A DNA stretch of 64,000 nucleotides from Vibrio hepatarius (GTDB lineage Bacteria; Pseudomonadota; Gammaproteobacteria; Enterobacterales; Vibrionaceae): NCBI RefSeq assembly GCF_001274785.1, contig NZ_LHPI01000020.1, positions 89,679-153,678 on the forward strand. The letters are read 5' to 3'. Made by a program: the position numbers and the translations under genes. The notes under the pieces were generated by a model. It was not told where the DNA came from. It did no database searches and was given only the letters and a program-made list of their open reading frames with translations. Each line of letters opens with the position of its first letter. Within the stretch, counting starts at the first letter, position 1. This document shows, in pieces, positions 35,310 to 44,372 of this stretch.

Positions 35310-35858
35310 TTAGAATGGGATATCGTCATCAAAATCCATTGGTGGCTCATTGTACTGAGGCTGCGATTGCTGCGGTTGCGACTGCTGCTGTGGCTGAGAG
35401 TAAGACTGCTGAGCCGGTTGGCTTTGCTGCATCGCAGGCTGCTGAGGCTGACCCCAACCTTGTTGCTGCTGACCACCCATACCTTGACCAGGAGCACCGC
35501 CTTGAGCGCGGCCACCAAGCATTTGCATCACACCGTTGAAGCCCTGAACAACCACTTCTGTCGTGAAACGGTCTTGACCACTTTGGTCTTGCCACTTACG
35601 AGTCTGTAGCTGACCTTCGATGTAAACTTGTGAACCTTTACGTAGGTATTCACCAGCGACCTCTGCTAACTTGCCAAACAAAGCGACACGGTGCCACTCT
35701 GTTTTCTCGCGTTGTTCGCCCGTCGCTTTATCACGCCACGTTTCAGACGTCGCGACTGTAATATTTGCTACAGCGCCACCACTCGGCATGTAACGTACTT
35801 CCGGATCTGAACCCAGATTACCGACCAAAATAACTTTGTTTACTCCACGGCTAGCCAT
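35310..35858 (-). CDS. ssb: Single-stranded DNA-binding protein
   Basis: 182 residues: N-terminal OB fold (MASRGVNKVILVGNLGSDPEVRYMP to about 110), a Gln/Gly/Pro-rich linker (about 118-170) and the conserved acidic tip MDFDDDIPF that binds RecO, PriA, exonuclease I and others. The linker is rich in QPQQ units, a repetitive DNA stretch at 35350-35470. It is monocistronic with its own promoter candidate and terminator. Confidence 0.97.
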   Translation of the reverse strand: MASRGVNKVILVGNLGSDPEVRYMPSGGAVANITVATSETWRDKATGEQREKTEWHRVALFGKLAEVAGEYLRKGSQVYIEGQLQTRKWQDQSGQDRFTTEVVVQGFNGVMQMLGGRAQGGAPGQGMGGQQQQGWGQPQQPAMQQSQPAQQSYSQPQQQSQPQQSQPQYNEPPMDFDDDIPF

Positions 35859-35902
35859 GTTTCGCTCCGTCTAAAAGTTGTGTGTTTAATAAATAGCGCA
35901 AT

Positions 35903-35930
35903 AGCATAACATGGTTTGCGCGTGGGACAA
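35903..35930 (-). promoter_or_regulatory. Candidate sigma-70 promoter of ssb
   Basis: On the minus strand TTGTCC (35930-35925) and TATGCT (35908-35903) are separated by 16 bases and lie about 45 bases upstream of the ssb start. No consensus LexA box (CTGT-N8-ACAG) was found here. Confidence 0.4.
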
Positions 35931-36013
35931 ATCTTCTAACGACAATGTCCAACCTTCAATTTGATTAGCCGATAATGCCACCAATTTTACGAGAAAAATC
36001 AAACATCATATCG

Positions 36014-36032
36014 TATGAGTAATAACTCAATT
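36014..36032. promoter_or_regulatory. Candidate LuxR/HapR-type operator upstream of qstR
   Basis: TATGA-GTAATAAC-TCAAT is a TGA-N8-TCA palindrome, with spacing equal to that of the vibrio LuxR/HapR consensus (ATTGA-N8-TCAAT). It lies 105 bases upstream of the chosen qstR start. In V. cholerae qstR is directly activated by HapR, which makes a site here expected; the match itself is moderate. Confidence 0.45.
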
Positions 36033-36136
36033 ACCACCGGATATGAATCTCAACGCAAGGCGTCAACTCCAACTCGCACTCACAGGTCGATTACGACAAT
36101 CTAAACTGAGCGATGATTGAAACAGGGACGTCAAAC

Positions 36137-36781
36137 ATGAAGAGTAACTACACGAGAACCATCCATTTCTTATGCGAAGATAAATCTCTGCGTCACCCTT
36201 TAGTCGAACAGATCGAGCGACAAATGGGGATTGAGATTCCTTATTTGGAACCCGCCGAACTCATGCTGGCGCTCCAACGCAACAAACATCGTATTTTAAT
36301 GATAGACCACCACAGCTACTCACAATTACATAGCCAAGTCCGTAACCTCCCCCTTGCCAACAAGGTGTTTGAAACCATCATTATCAATGTTGCACGCCGA
36401 CTGACGACCGATGAAATTCTAAGTTTTGGTCATTTAAAAGGACTGTTCTATGAACAAGACACGATTGAAGATATTGCCAAAGGGTGTTGTGAAATAATCA
36501 ACGGTGAAAACTGGTTACCAAGAAAAATCATGGCGCAACTGCTGTATCACTACCGCACCGTTGTAGAAAGCCAGTCGACTCCCGCCACGGTGAATCTCAC
36601 CACAAGAGAAATCCATATTTTGCGCAGTTTGATGACTGGCGCTTCTAACAGCCAAATCGCCGAAGAACAGTTCATTAGCGAGTTCACGGTGAAATCACAT
36701 TTGTACCAAATCTTCAAGAAGTTATGTGTAAAAAATCGAGTTCAAGCAACCGCTTGGGCGAAACAGCACTTATTGTCTTAA
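36137..36781 (+). CDS. qstR: QstR, LuxR-family competence and T6SS regulator
   Basis: 214 residues from the ATG at 36137 (MKSNYTRTIHFLCEDK), preferred for its GGGA-rich upstream; an ATG at 36113 would add eight residues. The N-terminal half is a receiver-like fold without a clear phospho-acceptor aspartate cluster; the C-terminal part is a LuxR helix-turn-helix (about 150-205: LTTREIHILRSLM, SNSQIAEEQFISEFTVKSHL). The order mshH-ssb-qstR-galU-uvrA is that of V. cholerae VC0398-VC0394, where VC0396 is QstR, which integrates quorum sensing (HapR) and chitin sensing (TfoX) to turn on DNA uptake and type VI secretion genes. Confidence 0.88.
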   Translation: MKSNYTRTIHFLCEDKSLRHPLVEQIERQMGIEIPYLEPAELMLALQRNKHRILMIDHHSYSQLHSQVRNLPLANKVFETIIINVARRLTTDEILSFGHLKGLFYEQDTIEDIAKGCCEIINGENWLPRKIMAQLLYHYRTVVESQSTPATVNLTTREIHILRSLMTGASNSQIAEEQFISEFTVKSHLYQIFKKLCVKNRVQATAWAKQHLLS

Positions 36782-36901
36782 ATTTATTACGCCAGTATAA
36801 ATATTGAACTTTAGGTGGACAGATTCATTACGAATTCATCTAAAGCATGGTATGGTCGGCGCAGTAAAATTATCGATAAAAAAATATAGGGCTTTTACAA
36901 C

Positions 36902-37774
36902 ATGATTAAGAAGTGTCTTTTCCCCGCAGCTGGCTACGGTACACGTTTCTTACCTGCTACCAAATCAATGCCAAAAGAGATGATGCCAGTGGTCAACAAA
37001 CCATTGATCGAATACGGCGTTGAAGAAGCGATTCAAGCGGGCATGGACGGCATGTGTATTGTGACGGGTCGTGGCAAACACTCGATCATGGACCACTTCG
37101 ACAAAAACTACGAACTGGAACACCAAATCAGCGGCACCAATAAAGAAGAACTGTTGGTGGATATTCGCGACATTATCGAAAGTGCTAACTTCACTTACAT
37201 TCGTCAGCGCGAAATGAAAGGTCTGGGCCATGCGATCCTAACCGGTCGTGAGCTGGTTGGTGACGAACCATTTGCGGTAGTGCTAGCGGACGACTTATGC
37301 GTGAATGAACAAGAAGGCGTTCTGGCACAAATGGTGGCTCTATTTAAACAGTTCCGTTGTTCAATCGTTGCGGTACAAGAAGTCCCTGAAGACGAAACGC
37401 ACAAGTACGGTGTGATCTCTGGCGAGATGATCAAAGACGATATCTTCCGCGTTGATGACATGGTAGAGAAACCAGAAAAAGGGACTGCGCCAAGCAACCT
37501 AGCGATCATCGGTCGCTACATCCTGACTCCTGATATCTTTGAGCTGATTGAAAACACCGAGCCGGGCAAAGGCGGTGAGATTCAAATCACTGACGCGCTC
37601 TTGAAGCAAGCTAAAGCAGGCTGCGTTCTTGCGTACAAATTTAAAGGTAAACGCTTTGACTGCGGTAGCGTCGAGGGTTACATCGAAGCAACTAACTACT
37701 GCTTTGAAAACGTCTACCTAAAAGACAGCAAGACATCAGAACTGGGCAAGCAGGCAACCACTAAAGAAGTGTAA
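36902..37774 (+). CDS. galU: UTP-glucose-1-phosphate uridylyltransferase
   Basis: 290 residues. The nucleotide-binding start GYGTRFLPATKSMPKEMMPV and the later VEKPEKGTAPSNLAIIGRYI segment are GalU signatures. It makes UDP-glucose for LPS core, capsule, exopolysaccharide and trehalose. Transcribed with qstR direction but separated from it by 120 bases and followed by its own terminator. Confidence 0.96.
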   Translation: MIKKCLFPAAGYGTRFLPATKSMPKEMMPVVNKPLIEYGVEEAIQAGMDGMCIVTGRGKHSIMDHFDKNYELEHQISGTNKEELLVDIRDIIESANFTYIRQREMKGLGHAILTGRELVGDEPFAVVLADDLCVNEQEGVLAQMVALFKQFRCSIVAVQEVPEDETHKYGVISGEMIKDDIFRVDDMVEKPEKGTAPSNLAIIGRYILTPDIFELIENTEPGKGGEIQITDALLKQAKAGCVLAYKFKGKRFDCGSVEGYIEATNYCFENVYLKDSKTSELGKQATTKEV

Positions 37775-37795
37775 TCTGCTGTCTCACCCGATTAG

Positions 37796-37823
37796 AAAAG
37801 GCCGCTCACAAAGCGGCCTTTTT
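37796..37823 (+). terminator. Terminator of galU
   Basis: AGGCCGCT-CACAA-AGCGGCCT (37799-37819) followed by TTTTT, 22 bases after the galU stop. Confidence 0.88.
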
Positions 37824-37911
37824 ACTTACTGTTTTTTTATCCAGTATTTCTTTGAACATTTCTCACACTATGTAATACTTAGCCCACTTGTTTTTACAGT
37901 GAGCGATAATA

Positions 37912-40734
37912 ATGGATAAGATTGAAGTTCGCGGTGCCCGCACACACAACCTCAAAAACATTAACCTGACCATCCCTAGAGATAAACTAATTGTTATCAC
38001 CGGTTTATCGGGTTCTGGTAAGTCTTCTCTTGCGTTTGATACCTTGTATGCGGAAGGCCAGCGCCGTTATGTTGAATCTTTATCGGCTTACGCTCGCCAA
38101 TTCTTATCTTTGATGGAAAAGCCAGACGTCGACCATATCGAAGGTCTGTCGCCCGCGATTTCTATCGAGCAAAAATCCACATCTCACAACCCACGTTCTA
38201 CCGTCGGTACTATCACTGAAGTGTACGATTACTTGCGACTGCTCTACGCTCGCGTCGGTGAACCACGCTGTCCTGAGCACAAAGTTCCTTTGGCAGCGCA
38301 AACCATTTCCCAAATGGTAGACAAAGTATTGGAAATGCCGGAAGGGTCGAAAATGATGCTACTGGCTCCAATCGTGAAAGAGCGTAAAGGCGAACACGTA
38401 AAAACACTGGAGAACTTAGCCGCACAAGGTTTCATTCGCGCGCGTATCGACGGCGAAACCTGTGACTTATCCGATCCACCGACGTTAGAACTACATAAAA
38501 AGCACACCATCGAGGTGGTCGTAGACCGATTCAAAGTACGCAGCGATTTACAACAACGTCTAGCCGAGTCGTTTGAAACCACGCTTGAATTATCAGGCGG
38601 GATTGCGGTTGTCGCACCAATGGACGGCGACGGCGACGAAGTTGTCTTCTCGGCGAACTTCGCTTGTCCGCACTGTGGTTATAGCATGCAAGAATTAGAA
38701 CCTCGCCTGTTCTCATTCAACAACCCTGCGGGCGCATGTCATACGTGTGATGGTCTAGGCGTGCAGCAGTACTTCGACCCGGCGCGAGTGATCGTCGATG
38801 AGTCATTAAGTTTGGCGCAAGGCGCGATCCGAGGCTGGGATCAAAAGAACTACTACTACTTCCAAATGCTCACTTCATTGTCTGAGCATTACGGTTTCGA
38901 CCTGCACGCACCGTTCAAGTCACTACCAAAGAAGATTCGCGATGTGATTCTGACAGGTTCGGGGCGCACCGAAGTTGAGTTTAAATACATCAATGACCGC
39001 GGTGACATTCGTGTTAAACGCCATCCGTTTGAAGGTATTCTCAACACTCTAGAAAGACGCTACCGCGACACCGAATCTAACTCGGTACGCGAGGAACTGG
39101 CGAAGTATATCTCCACCAAAACCTGTGGCAGCTGTGGTGGCAGTCGCTTGCGTTTGGAAGCGCGTAACGTATTTATCGGCGACACTACGCTGCCAGAAAT
39201 CGTCGAACTGAGTATCGCCGACGCTTTGGGCTTTTTCGCTTCACTTTCCCTTGAGGGACAACGCGCACAGATCGCTGAGAAAGTGATGAAAGAGATCAAC
39301 GACCGATTGCAGTTTTTGGTCAACGTCGGTCTTAACTATCTGAATTTATCGCGCAGCGCAGAGACCCTTTCTGGTGGTGAAGCGCAGCGTATTCGTCTCG
39401 CCAGCCAAATCGGCGCTGGCTTGGTCGGCGTCATGTATGTGCTTGATGAACCGTCGATTGGTCTTCACCAACGTGACAACGAGCGACTGCTAAAAACACT
39501 CACCCACCTGCGCGACTTAGGCAATACCGTCTTGGTTGTTGAGCACGACGAAGACGCAATTCGCATCGCAGACCACGTGATCGATATCGGTCCAGGCGCA
39601 GGGGTACACGGCGGTAGTGTCGTAGCGGAGGGGACGATGGAAGAAATCGTCGCCAACCCAAATTCGTTGACGGGACAATACCTGAGCGGCAAGAAAGAAA
39701 TTTCTGTTCCTGCAGAACGCACACCAATGGACCCGAAAAAAGTGGTCGAGTTGATTGGTGCGTCGGGCAACAACCTTAAAGATGTACACCTAAAACTACC
39801 AGTTGGACTATTTAGCTGTATAACGGGTGTATCTGGTTCAGGCAAATCAACGCTGATCAACGATACTTTCTTTAAGATCGCCCATACCCAACTTAACGGG
39901 GCGACCACCGCGACACCTTCACCGTACAAAAAGATCAAAGGATTAGAGCACTTCGATAAAGTCATCGATATCGACCAAAGCCCGATTGGACGTACGCCTC
40001 GCTCCAACCCAGCAACCTATACCGGGATCTTTACGCCGATCCGTGAGTTGTTTGCGGGTACTCAGGAATCGCGTTCACGCGGTTATAAACCGGGTCGTTT
40101 CAGCTTTAACGTACGTGGTGGTCGCTGTGAAGCGTGTCAGGGTGACGGGGTGATCAAAGTTGAAATGCACTTCTTGCCAGATGTGTATGTCCCTTGTGAT
40201 GTGTGTAAAGGTAAGCGCTACAACCGCGAAACCTTAGAAGTCCGTTATAAAGGAAAAACTATCGACGAAGTGCTGGAAATGACGGTTGAAGACGCACGCC
40301 AGTTCTTTGATCCCGTTCCGGTAATCGCGCGCAAACTGCAAACCTTAATGGATGTTGGCTTGTCCTACATTCGTCTCGGTCAAGCGGCAACGACGCTTTC
40401 AGGTGGTGAAGCACAACGTGTGAAACTGGCTCGTGAACTGTCGAAACGCGATACCGGTAAAACGCTGTACATCTTAGATGAACCAACCACGGGGCTGCAC
40501 TTCCACGATATCCAACAACTACTAACTGTACTGCACCGATTACGCGACCACGGTAATACCGTTGTAGTGATCGAGCACAACCTTGATGTGATTAAAACCG
40601 CGGACTGGATTGTCGACTTGGGACCGGAAGGCGGTCAAGGCGGCGGGGAGATTATCGCGGAAGGTACACCAGAAGATGTGTCATTGGTCGAAGGTTCGCA
40701 TACCGCCCGTTTCCTTAAGCCTATGTTAAAATAG
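37912..40734 (+). CDS. uvrA: Excinuclease ABC subunit A
   Basis: 940 residues, identical in length to E. coli UvrA. Two ABC ATPase halves: Walker A GLSGSGKSSL at 31-40 and GVSGSGKSTL near 644-653, with two LSGGEAQR signatures. Zinc modules are visible as CPHCGYSM/CHTCDGLG and CEACQGDG/CDVCKGKR. UvrA recognises bulky DNA lesions and loads UvrB. The upstream 137 bases do not hold a consensus LexA box; only a single ACAG half-site near the start (TTTTTACAGTG) was seen, although uvrA is SOS-induced in relatives. Confidence 0.98.
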   Translation: MDKIEVRGARTHNLKNINLTIPRDKLIVITGLSGSGKSSLAFDTLYAEGQRRYVESLSAYARQFLSLMEKPDVDHIEGLSPAISIEQKSTSHNPRSTVGTITEVYDYLRLLYARVGEPRCPEHKVPLAAQTISQMVDKVLEMPEGSKMMLLAPIVKERKGEHVKTLENLAAQGFIRARIDGETCDLSDPPTLELHKKHTIEVVVDRFKVRSDLQQRLAESFETTLELSGGIAVVAPMDGDGDEVVFSANFACPHCGYSMQELEPRLFSFNNPAGACHTCDGLGVQQYFDPARVIVDESLSLAQGAIRGWDQKNYYYFQMLTSLSEHYGFDLHAPFKSLPKKIRDVILTGSGRTEVEFKYINDRGDIRVKRHPFEGILNTLERRYRDTESNSVREELAKYISTKTCGSCGGSRLRLEARNVFIGDTTLPEIVELSIADALGFFASLSLEGQRAQIAEKVMKEINDRLQFLVNVGLNYLNLSRSAETLSGGEAQRIRLASQIGAGLVGVMYVLDEPSIGLHQRDNERLLKTLTHLRDLGNTVLVVEHDEDAIRIADHVIDIGPGAGVHGGSVVAEGTMEEIVANPNSLTGQYLSGKKEISVPAERTPMDPKKVVELIGASGNNLKDVHLKLPVGLFSCITGVSGSGKSTLINDTFFKIAHTQLNGATTATPSPYKKIKGLEHFDKVIDIDQSPIGRTPRSNPATYTGIFTPIRELFAGTQESRSRGYKPGRFSFNVRGGRCEACQGDGVIKVEMHFLPDVYVPCDVCKGKRYNRETLEVRYKGKTIDEVLEMTVEDARQFFDPVPVIARKLQTLMDVGLSYIRLGQAATTLSGGEAQRVKLARELSKRDTGKTLYILDEPTTGLHFHDIQQLLTVLHRLRDHGNTVVVIEHNLDVIKTADWIVDLGPEGGQGGGEIIAEGTPEDVSLVEGSHTARFLKPMLK

Positions 40735-40753
40735 CAAATAGTTGTAAAGTATC

Positions 40754-40787
40754 CAGACCAGTGCGATTTCCCACTGGTCTGTTTTTT
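40754..40787 (+). terminator. Terminator of uvrA
   Basis: CAGACCAGTG (40754-40763) pairs perfectly with CACTGGTCTG (40772-40781), followed by six T residues. Confidence 0.9.
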
Positions 40788-40801
40788 AGGATTGTTGAAC
40801 T

Positions 40802-42574
40802 ATGGCTACCACGCACGTTGCAGGCACCAGACTCGCACTTCAGGCTCCCAAACTGCCCTTAATCAAACCCTTTTTGATTTCACTGGGCGCAGTATTTGTC
40901 CTTGCGATGCATTTCTTTATGCCAAACCCGGGCGGCTCTGGGCTAGCGCTATCATTCAACCCGACCACTTGGCTGGTAGTGAGCATTTCCATCGCTATAG
41001 GCTTGTATCAGATCGGTACTCACGGCCAGCTACGCTACAACAAACTGACGATAGGCTTTTTCCTCAGTTGCCTTATCATCACCATACCGGTGCTTTATCC
41101 TAAATCCGATATCACGCTCACTTTAGGGAAACTTGTAGGTCTGTGGGCGGGTTACTTCCTATTTGTCGTTTTACAGCAGTTCAGATTCAGCAATAAGCAA
41201 AAGCAGCGCTTACTTTGGTTTGTCGTTATCGCGGTATTTATTGAAGCTGTGATTGGTTGGCTACAATACCTGTGGCTTGAGCCTGGCAACCCGTTTGGTT
41301 ACGACACGGTGAAGAATAGACCTTACGGCATCTTCCAACAGCCCAATGTCATGGCGAGTTTCCTAGCCACCGGACTAGCGATCTCGGGTTACTTGTTGAC
41401 TCGTCAACCGATCAAATACGACTCTAAGATCAGCGACGTCGCCTTGTTGTACCTTGTGCCACTGGTGACCGTACCACTGCTGGTCGTGCTAGCATCGCGC
41501 ACCGGTTGGCTCAGCGCGGTATTAGTGGTCACGTTTACCCTGCCTTACCTGTTCCGCTTTGCCAGTAAAAAGCGTTTTTGGGGCTGGTTGGCTTCTGTAT
41601 TGATTGGCTTGGCGCTCGGCTTCGCTCCTTTACTAACGAACAACTCCGCGGACACATTAGCCGAACAGAAAGTACACCTTGACAGCCCAAGACAGTACAC
41701 CTTCCCACAGGCGCTCGACATGTTGATCGAGAAGCCTTTTACTGGCTACGGCTATGGCAAGTTTGAACCTGAATACATCGTCTATACTGCGCGACAACAT
41801 CAGCTTAACCCGAATTATCAACCGGGTTTGGCGTCAATGGATCACCCACATAATGAGTTGCTCTATTGGGGGGTAGAAGGTGGCTTACTACCATTACTCG
41901 GCATTCTTATCGCGGCAATATTGGTTTTGTACCGTATCTATCAAACCAAGAAAGGCACGCGTCTTGCGCTGTTTGCGTTATTCATCCCTATCGTGCTGCA
42001 CTCGCAGTTGGAGTACCCTTTTTACCATTCGGCGATTCACTGGATTACGTTTATTGTGCTGCTTTATTGGGTCGACCAACGCGCGAACCGCAACAAGTCG
42101 TTCGAGATAAGTTTTATTTCTCAAACCGCTTTGCGGGTGCTGAGTTTAGTTATCCCAATCTTAACCAGCTTTTACATGCTCAGTACGCTACACACCAACT
42201 ACGTGCTGACACAGTTTGAGCGCTCGAATCCCAAAGATCCTGAGTTGCTCGATCAGGTCAGTAATCCTGTGGTTTGGCAAGACCGCTACAATTGGGATAT
42301 CTACAGCACTTTCCTTAATATTGGTCTTTATAGTCAGGATGAGCAGTATATTCAGCCCTACATTGACTGGTCGCTAGAAATCATCAAAGACAAGCCTCGT
42401 CCGGCCTTTTACAACAACCTGATCTTGGCGTACCAAGGACTTGGTGAAACAGAGAAAGCGGAACAAATCCGCAGCGAAGCGCAGTTCTTATTCCCGAAAC
42501 AAGACTTCACCCAAGTGCAGTATATCCCGCCAACAACCGATGCATTGAAAGCGGAAAACGAAAAACAGCAGTAG
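40802..42574 (+). CDS. pglL: PglL-type O-oligosaccharyltransferase (Wzy_C family)
   Basis: 590 residues with about 11 membrane segments, a large periplasmic loop and a C-terminal soluble part. Landmarks are YGIFQQPNVMASFLATGLA (about 175-193), ASRTGWLS (231-238) and the loop motif MDHPHNELLYWGVEGG (346-361) of the Wzy_C ligase/PglL family. The position next to uvrA matches V. cholerae VC0393, shown to have O-oligosaccharyltransferase activity when expressed in E. coli. It would transfer lipid-linked glycan to Ser/Thr of exported proteins, classically pilins. An O-antigen ligase role is the main alternative. Its start is 15 bases after the uvrA terminator. Confidence 0.82.
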   Translation: MATTHVAGTRLALQAPKLPLIKPFLISLGAVFVLAMHFFMPNPGGSGLALSFNPTTWLVVSISIAIGLYQIGTHGQLRYNKLTIGFFLSCLIITIPVLYPKSDITLTLGKLVGLWAGYFLFVVLQQFRFSNKQKQRLLWFVVIAVFIEAVIGWLQYLWLEPGNPFGYDTVKNRPYGIFQQPNVMASFLATGLAISGYLLTRQPIKYDSKISDVALLYLVPLVTVPLLVVLASRTGWLSAVLVVTFTLPYLFRFASKKRFWGWLASVLIGLALGFAPLLTNNSADTLAEQKVHLDSPRQYTFPQALDMLIEKPFTGYGYGKFEPEYIVYTARQHQLNPNYQPGLASMDHPHNELLYWGVEGGLLPLLGILIAAILVLYRIYQTKKGTRLALFALFIPIVLHSQLEYPFYHSAIHWITFIVLLYWVDQRANRNKSFEISFISQTALRVLSLVIPILTSFYMLSTLHTNYVLTQFERSNPKDPELLDQVSNPVVWQDRYNWDIYSTFLNIGLYSQDEQYIQPYIDWSLEIIKDKPRPAFYNNLILAYQGLGETEKAEQIRSEAQFLFPKQDFTQVQYIPPTTDALKAENEKQQ

Positions 42575-42596
42575 TTTTACGCTTTAGCATTGAACC

Positions 42597-42625
42597 AAAA
42601 AGGCGACTCATGGAGTCGCCTTTTT
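42597..42625. terminator. Bidirectional terminator between pglL and the aminotransferase gene
   Basis: GGCGACTC-ATG-GAGTCGCC (42602-42620) with A-run before and T-run after; serves both convergent genes. Confidence 0.9.
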
Positions 42626-42643
42626 GGTTGTTTTACTTATCGC

Positions 42644-43765
42644 TTATTGTGTCAGAGACTCTTCGAGCGCACGCAAACACAACGCTACATTTTCCGGACG
42701 CGCCGCGTAACCCATCAAACCGATACGCCAAGCTTTACCAGCCAAGGCGCCTAAACCAGCACCGATTTCTAGATTGTACGTATTCAACAAATGGCTACGT
42801 ACCTTCGCTTCATCGATACCTTCAGGAACATAAATCGCGTTCAACTGTGGTAAACGAGACTCTTCGTCTACGACAAATTTAAAGCCTAGTTTATCCAGAC
42901 CCGCTTTCAGTTTGTTGTGCATCTCACGATGACGTTGCCACGCATTTTCCAATCCTTCATTTTTCAGGATCAATAGCGCTTCATGCAATGCGTACAAGCT
43001 GTTGACTGGCGCAGTGTGGTGATAACTACGCTTACCTTCACCACTCCAGTATCCGAGTACTAAACTTTGGTCTAAGAACCAACTTTGCACTGGTGTGCTA
43101 CGCGACTGAATTTTTTCAATCGCAACTGGAGAAAGCGTGACTGGCGATAAACCTGGCACGCAAGAAAGGCATTTCTGGCTACCCGAATAGACAGCGTCAA
43201 GTTGCCATTCGTCGACTTTAAGCGGAACGCCCCCAAGAGATGTTACTGCATCGACAATCGTCAAGACGTCGTGTTGCTTGGCCAGTTTACCTAATGCTTC
43301 AGCGTCACTGCACGCACCAGTTGAGGTCTCTGCGTGAACAAACGCCAAGAGCTTCGCATCTGGATTATCTTTAAGCGCCTGCTCTACTTTATCGACAGAA
43401 ACAGGTTTACCCCATTCGTCATCGACCAAAACAGCAATGCCACCAGCACGTACCACGTTTTCACGCATACGCTCGCCAAATACACCGTTACGGCAGACGA
43501 TAACTTTTTCGCCTGGCTCAATCAGGTTAACAAAACAGGTTTCCATACCCGCACTCCCAGGTGCAGATACCGCAATGGTAAACTCGTTTTCGGTTTGGAA
43601 CGCGTACTTTAGCAGTTGCTTTAATTCATCCATCATCTGGATAAACAGCGGGTCTAGGTGACCGACAGTTGGGCGACTTAAAGCTTGTAGAACTTGAGGG
43701 GAAATATCCGAAGGTCCAGGCCCCATAAGAATACGATGAGGGGGGATGAAACTTTGAATCGTCAT
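42644..43765 (-). CDS. Alanine-glyoxylate / serine-pyruvate type aminotransferase
   Basis: 373 residues from the preferred start at 43765 (MTIQSFIPPHRILMGPGPSD), which has an AAGGAG ribosome site; the open frame runs back to 43852 but without support. PLP class V fold: the Schiff-base lysine is K198 in SGSQKCLSCVPG, preceded by VDAVTSLGGVPL. The GPGPSDIS start is typical of the AGXT/SPT family that moves amino groups between alanine or serine and glyoxylate or pyruvate. Exact substrate is uncertain. The gene diverges from lysC. Confidence 0.85.
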   Translation of the reverse strand: MTIQSFIPPHRILMGPGPSDISPQVLQALSRPTVGHLDPLFIQMMDELKQLLKYAFQTENEFTIAVSAPGSAGMETCFVNLIEPGEKVIVCRNGVFGERMRENVVRAGGIAVLVDDEWGKPVSVDKVEQALKDNPDAKLLAFVHAETSTGACSDAEALGKLAKQHDVLTIVDAVTSLGGVPLKVDEWQLDAVYSGSQKCLSCVPGLSPVTLSPVAIEKIQSRSTPVQSWFLDQSLVLGYWSGEGKRSYHHTAPVNSLYALHEALLILKNEGLENAWQRHREMHNKLKAGLDKLGFKFVVDEESRLPQLNAIYVPEGIDEAKVRSHLLNTYNLEIGAGLGALAGKAWRIGLMGYAARPENVALCLRALEESLTQ

Positions 43766-43928
43766 TGGCTTCTCCTTGAAATGTAGGCTGTCTTTTCTTG
43801 TAGTTATATCGATTTCATATCCCACCTTAATCGAAATATCCAAAAGCGGCAATTATTCCTAGGTATAGGGCGAGAACTGGGTGTCATTAGTTTGTTATTT
43901 AAAAATGTAATTCGGTTACAAATTATCG

Positions 43929-43957
43929 TTGACAAGCGAAGTATAAAAACGTTCAAT
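43929..43957 (+). promoter_or_regulatory. Sigma-70 promoter of lysC
   Basis: Perfect -35 TTGACA (43929-43934), 17-base spacer and -10 TTCAAT (43952-43957). Transcription would start near 43964, about 70 bases before the lysine aptamer. Confidence 0.65.
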
Positions 43958-44036
43958 GCAAGCAGGTGGTGAATTTTTATGCCACTCAGACCAGCTTTAC
44001 GGGATAGATATCCAGAGTTGGTTGAAATGCTTTTTG

Positions 44037-44204
44037 CAGAAGAGGAGCACTACCCAGGTAGGTAAATTGTGGAGCCGCAACTCCAAGACAATTTACTAAG
44101 GGGGAGTAGTGCCGAGGTAGGTCAAGATTGTGGTTTTGATCTGTCGGTTGACTTGGGTTGAATCCCATCAACTGTCATCAGCGCTGACTGATGATGAGCT
44201 TCTG
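44037..44204 (+). promoter_or_regulatory. Lysine riboswitch (L box)
   Basis: The closing stem P1 is CAGAAG (44037-44042) with CTTCTG (44199-44204). Inside, in order, are the conserved AGAGGAGC junction, AGGTAGGTAA, the AAGGGGGAGTAGTGCCGAGG block (compare the enterobacterial lysC leader GGGGGTGCATCGCCGAGG), GGGTTGAATCCC and the TCATCAGCG-CTGACTGATGA hairpin. It precedes lysC, the first lysine-pathway enzyme, as expected. Lysine binding should reduce lysC expression. Confidence 0.93.
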
Positions 44205-44372
44205 AGGTATACCTTACAAATATAAACCTCGCTATACGCTCATTTTCTCTTCAAATACAAATTTGTATTACCGCAAAACATCGGATGTTGGATTCAACCA
44301 GTTAATAAATATCGTCATATTTGAATTGGTATTCCTAACTAGTCATTTTCAGGAAGTCGTGGGAGAAATGCC

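Larger units (their letters stand above)
43766..44372. promoter_or_regulatory. 607 bp regulatory region with lysC promoter, lysine riboswitch and long leader
   Basis: The region holds the promoter of the aminotransferase (not located), a strong plus-strand promoter (43929-43957), the lysine aptamer (44037-44204) and then 168 bases of leader before the lysC GTG. That last part contains a perfect 16 bp palindrome AATACAAATTTGTATT (44254-44269) and an ACATC-G-GATGT repeat (44278-44288), with no T-run of a classical terminator. Confidence 0.6.

Noticed and set aside
35315..35609. Leu/Arg- or Ala-rich open frames opposite and across the ssb linker
   Set aside because: They arise from the repetitive Gln-rich linker of ssb read in other frames.
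37775..37911. LexA box upstream of uvrA
   Set aside because: Only one ACAG half-site with wrong spacing to any CTGT; no CTGT-N8-ACAG palindrome is present.
43986..44171. Minus-strand frame inside the lysC leader
   Set aside because: It is opposite the lysine riboswitch and shows no protein features.
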